Virus record (IMG/VR): IMGVR_UViG_3300006332_000040
Coordinates: 1 to 26,858 of that record
Source: a virus
Direction: 5' to 3' (one strand)
Length of the DNA: 26,858 bases
Position numbers and translations under genes: made by a program. The notes below the pieces were generated by a model. The model did no database searches. It had not been told where the DNA came from and saw only the letters and a list, made by a program, of their open reading frames with translations. Numbering within the stretch: the first letter of the stretch is position 1; every line of letters begins with the position of its first letter. Of the stretch, positions 11,101 through 19,543 are shown in pieces.

Positions 11101-14100
11101 AAGTTTTAAGTCAGTTCCATCGATATAAGGATAATAAGTTCCATAACCAGCTCCCGAATAACCACCAGGAACAGTAAGTAATTCTCCATATTCTAAAATC
11201 TGAACATCCGATCCATCATGAAGAAGATTAATTTCATCAAACTGCCATTCACTACTATTGATATCACCAGTACCACTGGCATCAGGGGTAATCTCAACCA
11301 ACACCTTCACAGAACGATATGTGCTTGCAATACCTACAATATTAGTTGTGGTGCCAGTAGGAACCTTAGTACTAGAAGATTGAATTATTGCAACATCACT
11401 TAAAGCAGTAGTTCCTATTCCTAAGAAATTATCATTTAAATTATAAGAAAGACATGTAATATCATAATCATTAACACTAAACTTATTAGGATACCATTGT
11501 AATTGTCCTAAATCACCACTAATGGCAAAATCAAAGGAACCTTGATCGTATTCAGTTTCAACTCTTCCATACTGGTTAATATATCCAAATGCCCCATCAT
11601 GTAAAAGATCAACAATCATTAATTGTCGTTCTTGGGTATATCTTTGATCTACCACATAAGTAATATATTTTTGTGCTCTTATATCTGCTAACTTAAATGT
11701 ATCTACGACACTATACTTGGTGGCCCGTGGATTACTATTGAAAGTCCCACTCATATCATCAATAGAAAGAACTCTGTTACCCACAGATTCCTGATAATCC
11801 ATCAAAATTCTATTTGAGAATATTATTTCATCAGAAACAATAGTAGGAAGATTTAATGAATTCTCCGTAACCAAATCAAAGTCTTGAACACAGTTGAGAT
11901 CACCATATCCTATTAAATCTGTTACAACTTCAAGAGAAGTTGTTTGAGTGGTTAATCCCACTCTCATTGAACTGTCTTTATTAGTTGTCTCCATCTGATA
12001 ATCGGAGAACTTCTTAAATCCAGCAGTATGATTTATAGAACTTACTACATCATTCCATTTTTCCTCTGCAACTCTTGATCTTAATGCATAAGAGAAATTT
12101 TGATAGTAATAACTATCTTGAACTCTTTGCATATTATAGTTAAGAACACCTGAATCAGTTTCCCATCCATGCAATACCTTAGATGTTGCATCTAAATTCA
12201 TAATAGAATTAAAGGATCTTATAGAAGTAGCAGTTCCTTGAGTATTAGATGAATCTCCACGAATGACTTCACCAACTTTAAAATCATCAGCAGATGATAT
12301 TTTTAATATTTCATTATTAAGATCCCATTGTTCTACTGTACCAGAAGCAGAAGCAGATGTAACTGTTTCTCCTTCTAGGTATTCCTGAGTTGTTAAATTA
12401 ATATCAAATACTGGGAAATATTTTTCTGGAATAATTCTACCAGAAGAATTAGCAACATCAAATGTACCAATATCTACACCCTCATCAATTAATGATGACA
12501 TGCTATATGTTATAGTAGCACCTACACCACCAATATTCTTATCAAGTGAAGTGACTGTGAAAAGTGCATGATTATAATCCGCTGAATTAAAGTTCTTTCC
12601 AGTAGATCCTACACCAACACTAATACCCTCTATAAGGAATTTGTCATTTATTTCAAATGGGAATATATTTGCCGTACTAAATCCTACTGATAATTTAACA
12701 AACGCATCTCTAGTAACAGTATTAAATCCAACAGTACTAATACCAACACCATTACTATTTTCTACAGGAATAATAGTTGGAGGATATGCTCTACTCAATC
12801 CAGTTGGATTTCTGTAAATAGTAACTTGTTGATCTCCTAATTTATAACGAATATCAACATTAGAAACTTGTTTCTTACTTTTACCATCAAAAACAAGAAG
12901 TTTAGGAGGTGCTTGATATCCTCTTCCTTGGGATGTTATTCCAATAGATTCAAAAGCAGCAAGATGATCTATATCAACAATTTGAGGAAGTAATATACTA
13001 GGTTGTAAAGTAGTATCAGATGGGAAATTATATCCAATATTATTAATCTCAGTCCTCTTAATAGAACCCACAGAAGTACTAGAAGGTTCGATAACTGCGG
13101 TAGTTCCTACAACGGAAGTAACAGTAGAAATTCCAGGAATAGTATAGTAATTTGCTCCCTTATCAATTACATTAAACTTCTTAATTGGTCCTAATGCACT
13201 ACTAGAAGTAGTGTCATATATTACAGTAGAAACAGTGGATGCATAAGAAGGTTGTTCAGGTAATTGAGCAATAGTATATGTAAAATCAGTTGTAGAAGAA
13301 GTTGTAATAACCTGTTCTCCATTATAAAGTGAATATTCAGTTATAATCTCATTTCCTGCATTAACATCTTCATCTACTACAATTTCTTTCTTAACATTAG
13401 GAAGATCACTTTCATAAGTATAATCCAATTTATAATACAGAGTGGGAGTATACTCATTAATACTTACATTAACCTTAGCACCCACAGCTCCTACTGTTCC
13501 TATTCTATCAATTGCAAAGTTAGGATCTGCGGGAGATTTATACCATAGATTAGTGAAATTCTTATCAGTATAGAAATTAAGTTCAAATGCAGGATAGGTT
13601 GTACCTTGGATTGTATAAGATAATGAAGAATCAGATACATCAAATGAAGCCGTTGAATCTTGATAGAATCTAAGTTGTGGATTTATGGAGTTAATATTTC
13701 CACTGGCTGTACTTGCAACTCCAACAATAGATGGTTTAGATAAAGTTGAATTATAATGGGTATCAGATAATTTAAAGTTATTCTCATCAGTTCTTACAAT
13801 ATAATATATTCCATTATTTTGTAATCCTTCTATAATAGAAGTATCCGCAGTATAAAGAACTTTTTGTCCTGTTACAAATCCATGATTGGTTATTGTAAAT
13901 GTATCAGTAGAAGTATTAACACCGGTGGCAATAAATGATTTGGGATTAACTAATAATCTTCTACTATAATCATTATACTTTAAGGTAATATCAGTTGTAA
14001 CTCCTGGATTTACATCAATGGTTACCTTATCATTATTTGTTAGACCGTGTGTAGACCCCCCAGAAACGGTTACAAGGTTCCTTGAAACTTCCGCAGTAAT

Positions 14101-17100
14101 TGGATCATAATTAGTCTTAAGACTATGGTATACATCCGTTCCGAGACCTGTGAAGAAGAACGTACTTGAAGCGGTAGTAGCAATTCCTACCCAAGTGCCT
14201 GTGGTACCCATTCCAACGGTAACACTGGATAATCCTATTAAAGTATCATTAATTTTAGCAACATAAAGAGTGTCACCATCAGACAATGTAGATATTCCAC
14301 TAGGATAAGAAGCTTCCTGACGTAGAACTACTAATCCACTTCCACCATTAGGAGAATAAGTGATTTTATCATTACTTTGTAAATTATGACCAGGAATATA
14401 AAGAGTTTTTGTAGGTACAAAGATCTCAGTAATTCCAGTTCCTGGATTTGAAAGAGAAATAGTAGTTCCAATACCAACAGCAGCAGTTGTACCTAATCCA
14501 ACTGTTTCAGATGGATTGAAATAAATCTGTCTATTCCTTCGAGCATTATAAGTGGTATTAAATCCAGCATTAATAGTTAAACGACGTTGATCTTGATATA
14601 AGAAAGAAGTAACAGTATGAGCTGCACCTATGGTACCATCAACTGCTCTTAAAACTCTAATCCTATCAAATTCTGGTTGTACATTAAGAACCTTTACTCT
14701 CTCAGAAGCAATCTTTAAAATATCATTAGGTTCAATAGCAGGATAAGAAAGATTACCACTCACATTGAAAAATGTTACAAATCCTGTTGTACCGGTAACT
14801 GCAATTCCTGTATTATCATAAGTTCCAATACCAGTTACAACAAATCTATTTGTAGAAACCCCTATATTATAAATTCCTCCAATATTAGAAGATGTTGTTG
14901 AAAGTCCACTAACAGTAACAGTATCAACATTCTTAAAATTATGAGGATTATCTGCTCTTAAAATATATTCTCCCCTAGTATTACCAGGATAAACCTGAAC
15001 ATTACTAATAGTACTAGATGCAACACTTATACTATTAACATCTTTACCACCAATAACAGAAACCTTTGCAACAGCTCCATATCCTTGAGTATCTGTATTA
15101 TCAAAAACAGCTGAATCTCCTACTTGATAAAGGGTACCGCCTGTTAAGATTCCTACATTTTCAATAACCCCAGGAGTTACAGATTTAATATCAATAGTTT
15201 GAGATAACTTATCAGGAATATAACAATATTCATATTGGAGATCACCTTCTATTAAATTATAAGGTGCAGTATTCCTCACCCATGAAGAATTATCTAAATC
15301 GATACTATCTTGATTTGATGCATAACTAAAGTTGAAATCATGAGGAATAGAATGATAATTAGCCCCTATTAAGTATGGGAAAACAGGTCTCTTATATCCA
15401 TTAAATACTCCACCTGAATCTGCGGATCCATTGTTAATAGTAGTAAAATAAGCATAGGTTCCTTTGGGGAATTCAGGAGTTATACAGAATCTTCCATTAT
15501 TCTCATCCAGAACAGTTGGATCTTCGACATCTTTATAAACATAATCTTCAACAAAGAATCCTTGAGGATATAAGGAAGTAGGTGGTCTTTGATCAGGTGA
15601 ATCAAGACTATAACCACTCTGCATTTGAGCAACTACTCCTCCCGACCTCTTGACATATCCATAAGGACCATATATTGGATTCCCATCATATGCCCATCCC
15701 AATATAGGAGAATGTTGATCGGATTCAACTTCTCTTCCACCTAGAATTTTTAAATCTTTATCTCCATATAACGTTACTCCTCCTTGATCGGTAGCATATA
15801 CCGACTCTCTAAGTTTTCTAGGTGCATATAAAGCAGAATACTGCAATCCTCTATCCACATTAAATTCTTGGGGAATATATCCATCATCAGCAGTAAAGTT
15901 GGCAAAATGTCTTTCAAATAAATTAATCGTCCAAGTTTGAACATCAGGATCAAATTCAACGCCACTTCCAGGAAATTCTACGTTAATACTCGTAGTTGAT
16001 TGAGAATATCCATTACCTCCATGAATTACATTAACAGCACTAATCTGGTCATTCACCATAACAGGAGTAATAACTGCACCTATTCCATCTCCATTAATAG
16101 TTAAAGTAGGAGGACAATTATATCTTTCCCCTGCTTTTAAAACTACTACTTCTGTAATAACTCCATTAGCTACAATGGGAGATAATTGAGCATCATCTCC
16201 TGATGATAATCGGACTAAAGGTTCTCTATTAAGATTAATAATCTCCGAATTTCCATATCCAACTCCACTACTCATTAAATGAACAGAAGTTATTTCTCCT
16301 CTGAATATGGGCTGAATATCACATTCAAATGTTTCTGTACCAGTAGATGCTATACCAACATTACCAATTACTTGTATAGAAATTTCTGGATAATTAAAAG
16401 TTTGTGTTCCTACACCAACAGAAGTAAAATCAATATACTGTTTTGACTTATAATAAAAATCTTTATTCGTTGTTCCTATACCCACAGATGATAGTTTAAA
16501 ATTATCACTATCAATAGCAGTTACATAATATTCAGTACTTGCAGAAAGACCTCCGATTACACTATCAGTAGTCTCTACATAATTGATAACTTCTCCTGAT
16601 TTATAATCATGATTACTAATATTAATTTGATTTAGAGCTGTATTAATACCTGCTGCACTTTTAACAGTTCTCTTTTTATTTTCATATCCAGAACCTGAAT
16701 TAAGTACATTAATACCTTCTACAATGGTTTTCTTATTATAAGACTGAATATATTGCTTACCTATTCCATGAGAAGTCAAGGAAATGGTGTTAATCCCTAT
16801 TAAAGCATCTCCTTCATTAGAATGTAATTTAACACTTGTTAATCCAACCAAAGAAACATAATAAGCAGAATCCGTAGTGATTCCGCCAATAGGTTGTTGA
16901 TTATTAGTGTCATAAATGACTCTTTCCCCAGAACTAAACTTATGATAAGTACCAAATCCAATAGTATCTAAATTTAAGTTAACTTCGGGATAAACTTCTC
17001 CACCTTGAGAATTAAAAGAGACTGAATGAGTTGCTTCCTTCATATTGGCAGAAGCTAATGCACCAGATCCATTACCCCCCTCAATTGTTATAATAGGAGT

Positions 17101-19542
17101 TCCTTGATAATCAAATCCCCCATCTAAAATACGAATATCTTTTAAATTTCCAGAAACTGCCACATATCCCGTTGCACCTATTCCAGTATTATCACTAATA
17201 TTCAACAAAGGTGGATTTATAATATCATAATCAATACCAGAATTTACAACATCAATTTTATTAATTTTTCCGTAATTAATAGAACTTCTAGACTTATAAT
17301 TACAAATCTGAACCCCATTAATTAACATGCCTGTCAATCCGGGCGCAGTTTCAGTTATATTACCATCTTCATCGGGAGAAACGAATTCTCGCAACAAATT
17401 TTGAGATTCTAAAATTTTATGCTTAAAACTAGATGGTAAAATCTTGCAATTGGTTACATCAATACTATTATCCAGAGAAATGAATGTACCAGTACTAATA
17501 TTTGTTCTATTTTGTGCTAATTTGATATTATTAGCATCTACACGATATACAAAATAAATTTTTTCATTTGGAGGGATTCTATCTTTAACTTCTTGCGATC
17601 CAACTAATCCTGTAACAATATATCCAATATCTCCAGCAAATAAAGAAGAATTAACCTTTACACCTGTTTTTTTCGTACCAGTAGAAGTGAAATATTCATA
17701 ATTAACCTTCTCAGGTATATAATAAACTATTTCTCCTGTATAAAATCCATGATCACTAAATGGACTTATATTCCATTCTTCTCCAATATAAGTTCCTGTA
17801 AAAGTAACAGTTTGGGAGTAAACATCAAGAGGTTGATTATCGTATGAAGGAAGAGAAGGAGAAGCAACTAAAAGTTTACTATTATTTTTATAAACATTCT
17901 GAATATTAGCTGTATATAAAGAAGAAGAAGGAAAACTACTAGAATTAACCGTTAAAATATTACGTTTAATATCCCAAGTTGTATTAAGATTTAAATTTCC
18001 TTGTCCTCTAATGACAATAGACTTCGCAGAAGGAATATTAATAATACTAGTAATCTTTTGTGCATCGTTAGCATCAATAAGAGTTGCAGCATCCCCTATT
18101 CTGAAATAATGATTTACACTAAGAGTAATTTCATAAGTTAAATCAGAAGAATCTAATAATTTAACACTTTTTACCTTATAACTAGGAGCAACATTATAAA
18201 ACCAGTTCTTAGATTTAAATTTAGTGTCTTCAACACCTAAAGTTCTTATTTTAGCAGTATCTCCTTTGGAATAATAATAAGTATTGTCTGTAATATCATA
18301 TTTACCTAAAACGGCGTTAATTCTAACCCTAATTGGATCATTTGGATCACTAAAAGACTGACCATACGCAAAAGTGTTGATTCCAATTGATGTTGCATTA
18401 GCAATAGTACTTGTAATATTATCCAAACCAAAGAATTGGTTTAAAGATTTGGATTTATAAGAAGCAATGCCTGTTGTACCATCCTTATACTCAATATAAA
18501 GGTCTCCAGTCGCTCCAAAACCCACTGTGGAGTCAACAATAAGCGAAGTAACACCAGATCCCACTTCCCCTATAAGACGAGTCTTTGGTGAAACGTTAAA
18601 TTCTCCATAAATTGCACCATCAACCCTAATATCTCTATTATATCCTGCATCAATACTTAATTTATAATAAGTTTGACCAAATCCAGCTTCAATGGGTTCT
18701 ACTGATGTAATAGGAGCATAGGCTTTATTAATATCACTTTCAAAAGGTTCTTGAAATAAGGTAGAATGTTCAAGATCTAATGGATTACCACTAATTGATT
18801 CTACTACAAGATCATTTGTAACTCTATAATTAGCATTTGAAGGTGTAAAGAGAAAATCTCTTGGTCTCACAATTCTTACATCTTCATTATATAATGCTCT
18901 AAATAAAATTTTAAAAGAGTTATCACTACCTTTACTTAAATAAAAATCCTTTGCTTGTTTAATAAAAATATTCTGATCTAAATCAGAATGAAGCTGTCTA
19001 TCATCAAATCCAGGAGTAAATTGACGTTTTGTTTTTAATAAGAATTGGTGTAAAAATAAAACACTTAAATTGGTAATCGTAGCACCGGCGTTATGAGAAC
19101 GTCGAGAGGTATCTTTAAAAACTAATTGATCAGACGCTGCATCTTTGTGATAAGATGTGACTCCACTAAAACCTCTTATACATCCACTAAAAGAAGAATC
19201 TGTTTTACTTGTATATGTAATAACCTCATCATCTATCTGTATTAAACCATAAGTATCAGGAAATCCTCTGGTTCCTGTGGGAGATTTTTCTAAATCAACA
19301 TTTATCGTCCTACCGTATGAAGTAAGACCATCATCTAAAATAACAGAAGTTTGAAGATTTGTCTGTTCCTGAACCTTAATATATTGATCAATATTTTGCA
19401 GTAGATCCAAAGGACCACTTTGATATTCTTGACCCTGATAATAAGATTTAAAGAACTCAGCAACTAAAGGAAAGTCCTCCTGCACATAAGCAGGAAGCTG
19501 ATTCTGAACTATGTTACTAAACTTAACTCTATTTTCTGGCAT
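5173..19542 (-). CDS. giant modular virion structural protein (4789 aa)
   Basis: One uninterrupted frame of 4789 residues (about 500 kDa), starting one base after the gp6 stop, so it belongs to the late baseplate operon. The start MPENRVKFSNIVQNQLPAYV and the following 300 residues look like the N-terminus of the large, poorly characterised structural proteins of T4-like cyanophages. Modules visible in order: an 'IDDEVITY...CIRGFSG' motif at 103-125, repeated at about 1604-1650 (RIRVLRAVDGTIGAAH) and 3171-3213 (VRREWLGTTLVGHATDA); GGxGY beta segments at about 760-1220; a YHYH-like core at 1281-1400; a less repetitive block at about 2490-2735 (LLHDGAFGYINQYGRVETEY); seven FTC...YPR repeats at about 3455-4125; and two 'ILVNDILQ' segments at about 3300 and 4310. 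It has few Cys, no signal peptide and no membrane segment. Its position between gp6 and gp8 suggests a baseplate-attached fibre or adhesin. Host-receptor contact is inference only. Confidence 0.9.
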   Translation of the reverse strand: MPENRVKFSNIVQNQLPAYVQEDFPLVAEFFKSYYQGQEYQSGPLDLLQNIDQYIKVQEQTNLQTSVILDDGLTSYGRTINVDLEKSPTGTRGFPDTYGLIQIDDEVITYTSKTDSSFSGCIRGFSGVTSYHKDAASDQLVFKDTSRRSHNAGATITNLSVLFLHQFLLKTKRQFTPGFDDRQLHSDLDQNIFIKQAKDFYLSKGSDNSFKILFRALYNEDVRIVRPRDFLFTPSNANYRVTNDLVVESISGNPLDLEHSTLFQEPFESDINKAYAPITSVEPIEAGFGQTYYKLSIDAGYNRDIRVDGAIYGEFNVSPKTRLIGEVGSGVTSLIVDSTVGFGATGDLYIEYKDGTTGIASYKSKSLNQFFGLDNITSTIANATSIGINTFAYGQSFSDPNDPIRVRINAVLGKYDITDNTYYYSKGDTAKIRTLGVEDTKFKSKNWFYNVAPSYKVKSVKLLDSSDLTYEITLSVNHYFRIGDAATLIDANDAQKITSIINIPSAKSIVIRGQGNLNLNTTWDIKRNILTVNSSSFPSSSLYTANIQNVYKNNSKLLVASPSLPSYDNQPLDVYSQTVTFTGTYIGEEWNISPFSDHGFYTGEIVYYIPEKVNYEYFTSTGTKKTGVKVNSSLFAGDIGYIVTGLVGSQEVKDRIPPNEKIYFVYRVDANNIKLAQNRTNISTGTFISLDNSIDVTNCKILPSSFKHKILESQNLLREFVSPDEDGNITETAPGLTGMLINGVQICNYKSRSSINYGKINKIDVVNSGIDYDIINPPLLNISDNTGIGATGYVAVSGNLKDIRILDGGFDYQGTPIITIEGGNGSGALASANMKEATHSVSFNSQGGEVYPEVNLNLDTIGFGTYHKFSSGERVIYDTNNQQPIGGITTDSAYYVSLVGLTSVKLHSNEGDALIGINTISLTSHGIGKQYIQSYNKKTIVEGINVLNSGSGYENKKRTVKSAAGINTALNQINISNHDYKSGEVINYVETTDSVIGGLSASTEYYVTAIDSDNFKLSSVGIGTTNKDFYYKSKQYIDFTSVGVGTQTFNYPEISIQVIGNVGIASTGTETFECDIQPIFRGEITSVHLMSSGVGYGNSEIINLNREPLVRLSSGDDAQLSPIVANGVITEVVVLKAGERYNCPPTLTINGDGIGAVITPVMVNDQISAVNVIHGGNGYSQSTTSINVEFPGSGVEFDPDVQTWTINLFERHFANFTADDGYIPQEFNVDRGLQYSALYAPRKLRESVYATDQGGVTLYGDKDLKILGGREVESDQHSPILGWAYDGNPIYGPYGYVKRSGGVVAQMQSGYSLDSPDQRPPTSLYPQGFFVEDYVYKDVEDPTVLDENNGRFCITPEFPKGTYAYFTTINNGSADSGGVFNGYKRPVFPYLIGANYHSIPHDFNFSYASNQDSIDLDNSSWVRNTAPYNLIEGDLQYEYCYIPDKLSQTIDIKSVTPGVIENVGILTGGTLYQVGDSAVFDNTDTQGYGAVAKVSVIGGKDVNSISVASSTISNVQVYPGNTRGEYILRADNPHNFKNVDTVTVSGLSTTSSNIGGIYNIGVSTNRFVVTGIGTYDNTGIAVTGTTGFVTFFNVSGNLSYPAIEPNDILKIASERVKVLNVQPEFDRIRVLRAVDGTIGAAHTVTSFLYQDQRRLTINAGFNTTYNARRNRQIYFNPSETVGLGTTAAVGIGTTISLSNPGTGITEIFVPTKTLYIPGHNLQSNDKITYSPNGGSGLVVLRQEASYPSGISTLSDGDTLYVAKINDTLIGLSSVTVGMGTTGTWVGIATTASSTFFFTGLGTDVYHSLKTNYDPITAEVSRNLVTVSGGSTHGLTNNDKVTIDVNPGVTTDITLKYNDYSRRLLVNPKSFIATGVNTSTDTFTITNHGFVTGQKVLYTADTSIIEGLQNNGIYYIVRTDENNFKLSDTHYNSTLSKPSIVGVASTASGNINSINPQLRFYQDSTASFDVSDSSLSYTIQGTTYPAFELNFYTDKNFTNLWYKSPADPNFAIDRIGTVGAVGAKVNVSINEYTPTLYYKLDYTYESDLPNVKKEIVVDEDVNAGNEIITEYSLYNGEQVITTSSTTDFTYTIAQLPEQPSYASTVSTVIYDTTSSSALGPIKKFNVIDKGANYYTIPGISTVTSVVGTTAVIEPSSTSVGSIKRTEINNIGYNFPSDTTLQPSILLPQIVDIDHLAAFESIGITSQGRGYQAPPKLLVFDGKSKKQVSNVDIRYKLGDQQVTIYRNPTGLSRAYPPTIIPVENSNGVGISTVGFNTVTRDAFVKLSVGFSTANIFPFEINDKFLIEGISVGVGSTGKNFNSADYNHALFTVTSLDKNIGGVGATITYSMSSLIDEGVDIGTFDVANSSGRIIPEKYFPVFDINLTTQEYLEGETVTSASASGTVEQWDLNNEILKISSADDFKVGEVIRGDSSNTQGTATSIRSFNSIMNLDATSKVLHGWETDSGVLNYNMQRVQDSYYYQNFSYALRSRVAEEKWNDVVSSINHTAGFKKFSDYQMETTNKDSSMRVGLTTQTTSLEVVTDLIGYGDLNCVQDFDLVTENSLNLPTIVSDEIIFSNRILMDYQESVGNRVLSIDDMSGTFNSNPRATKYSVVDTFKLADIRAQKYITYVVDQRYTQERQLMIVDLLHDGAFGYINQYGRVETEYDQGSFDFAISGDLGQLQWYPNKFSVNDYDITCLSYNLNDNFLGIGTTALSDVAIIQSSSTKVPTGTTTNIVGIASTYRSVKVLVEITPDASGTGDINSSEWQFDEINLLHDGSDVQILEYGELLTVPGGYSGAGYGTYYPYIDGTDLKLDFVPNAGIGTTCVVNTIYVAIAQTSSGIGTIQMNHALIEARTKDIAASGTPIAVPVAEYSNDYEGAHFLVQVTDTTNNHYQTSEIIVVDNYIEDPSVSVQTYDTEYATVNTHSDLGYWSTGISGLGTVSLYFQPNASIAVEVKTYMNALKNVVASKDEIDFTNATIESGFETYTGTERDIKRSFNLTHKNYNIFERYFLANDGGLVDTADNTITVPNHFWVTGEKITYNHVGTSNSGIGIASTDGFVGVGTTTFLPSEVFVVKVNDDTIKIAETAEKALKIVPETVDITSVGIGTSHRFISQKQNQKVLMALDNIIQSPVVSTAVTTTLSNELLGVQNIAEFSGITSFFGADLIKIDDEIMKIEGVGIGSTNKIRVRREWLGTTLVGHATDALVTKVIGNYNIVNNLLTFTEAPYGNVPISSTTNPPDDRDWVGISTGSHFQGRTFMRSGETGGSNESYTENYIFDSLSNQFNGINNTFTLESNGANVTGIQTDSIILVNDIFQANGSTYQYTIAESAGISSITFTGTATSIASDPGGSNLPMGGVIVSVGSSEGFGYQPLVAAGGTAIVSTAGTVSSISLGYTGSGYRSGIQTVNVSIQQESLTGTNIVAIGTAAISDGYITGVAVTNPYVFSKAKSIAHVGYSTAQGLTTVTTHLPHELSLGDEIDLSGIAFTCAYSPRLGISAVGYNTATGIMTVTTASPHGYNTTGKTSRVIFTGLAFTCGLDNGESTHYYPRGQDLAYDTAVAITGDGTKSTVTNASYNPTTGVMTLTVPSHGLSNGDKVKLALNSLSFTCAKDDNETTHTYPRETDPIAGQWVEISNKTTNTFRIQVLSVTPSTNTSTHTFVGSTTNGITLNDGKITVNVGYGGPADQFAHTFVGVGTSAVITGGDYTHQFVSAASSAVVTGGNYTHTFVSAVGGGVTVTGIGTTTPTAASYDASTGDLVLTVGAGHTYTTDDTVGFSTNAIVFTCSLDSNTSAHAYPRSSDPITGMGVTAITGVGSSTITVNVGSSPLSYYNVSDASYTASSGQLALTIGNHSLTGPSTHTVTAAQYNPVSGIMTVFVGTANSFSSGDKVRFDNDSLTFTCALDGHTANKTYPRSGSGSTTDPFSGKWRSISGIGSTSFEVQVLDNIPSSYTGIHTFVSASAGGLHKMGESVKVEQDSLTFRCSMDDYATLHTYPRYSDPGFSTCLGITTVSANTITLNVGVSTIIKYDVTAADYSPSTGIMTMTIGDHGLSQGNSIKIATESLKFTCAKDGGITTHRYPRKPDPTYSGVDITAINSTTEFEVNIGISTVPSYYVGLGSVQGAIMAPRANNFSASKTDPASGGTTVLRVLDNKTFEINTGVSTLEHFYARGGSLQRSMDVVFDDPTSYSNMTLQYASGYSGIGTAATIDVVVGQGSSIVNFRVDETGYGYGNGEFLTVPIGGTTGIPTTSSYEEFLVEITETFNDEFTGWSVGLLQVLDNWDDDFDGDTTTFQLTENGGDLISIRSRKGSQINVQDVLLIWINDILQVPGKGYKFDGGSIVTFTEAPKKDDTSKVIFYKGSGAADVIDREIIETVKKGDTLKIGRLPDQQQHLVEDPRTVMRVDSTDLVTTNPYYGPGNSADESLERPVEWCRQTEDKIINELPIGKDREHYEPQIHPFAYITKTVGIGSTTVYVDSLRPLFDTYNEKEDKTQLSFQDKVKFIKQETLTGAAATAIVSAAGTISSIDITDGGVGYTTAVVSIASTVGVGTTTQAMGTVTLSGVGTVTGVAITNPGVGYTWTDVPSVLISHPVLTDEDNPVGTYAGDQGNIVGFGTTTIASGTQLIFDLFIPFDSFMRDGNLTGTAVTVSGIGTDDYFVVSNSNMGTGSTSITSLDVAGSTVGIGTSFVDNVYQVNSTEEIEKVIGGGTTTIRRVFVKVDGNGPHGLSTTSGISTSDYMGTYSWGRIDLTSRAGLNSYTAYTQSGITGITTSLIVERFNPLKYKGYQEH
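7170..9190 (-). repeat. seven degenerate FTC...H-x-YPR repeats in the giant protein
   Basis: Seven copies of a unit built as 'YN/YSP-x-TG-x-MT-x-T-x-x-HGL-x-x-GD-x-(I/V)', then SLxFTCAxD, then H-x-YPR-x-x-DP, then a Thr/Val beta segment. The Cys-containing cores are FTCAYSPRLG, FTCGLDNGES, FTCAKDDNET, FTCSLDSNTS, FTCALDGHTA, FRCSMDDYAT and FTCAKDGGIT. The first is degenerate and lacks YPR. Units are 80-120 residues long with variable linkers, so these are protein-level repeats and not a tandem DNA satellite. Each keeps one Cys, and most keep one His before YPR. Confidence 0.85.
8330..8480 (-). repeat. three short HTFVSA-type repeats (about 18 aa each)
   Basis: Inside the FTC/YPR region the protein reads HTFVGVGTSAVITGGDYT, then HQFVSAASSAVVTGGNYT, then HTFVSAVGGGVTVTG, at about residues 3688-3738. 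The DNA units of 54-57 bases are recognisably similar (ATGAGTGTA followed by an accaccagtaa-like stretch on the plus strand). This looks like a recent local duplication. Confidence 0.75.
15320..15700 (-). other. YHYH-like conserved core inside the giant protein
   Basis: Residues 1281-1301 carry GWAYDGNPIYGPYGY, and residues 1346-1364 carry DENNGRFCITPEFPKGTYAY, followed near 1389 by FPYLIGANYHS. The 'DGxPIYGPxGY ... NGR ... TPEFPxGTYAYF' pattern is what I associate with the YHYH domain of cyanobacterial and marine phage structural proteins. It is the most conserved-looking part of an otherwise repetitive protein, so it is probably a folded functional core. I do not know its ligand. Confidence 0.65.
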
Positions 19543-19543
19543 T

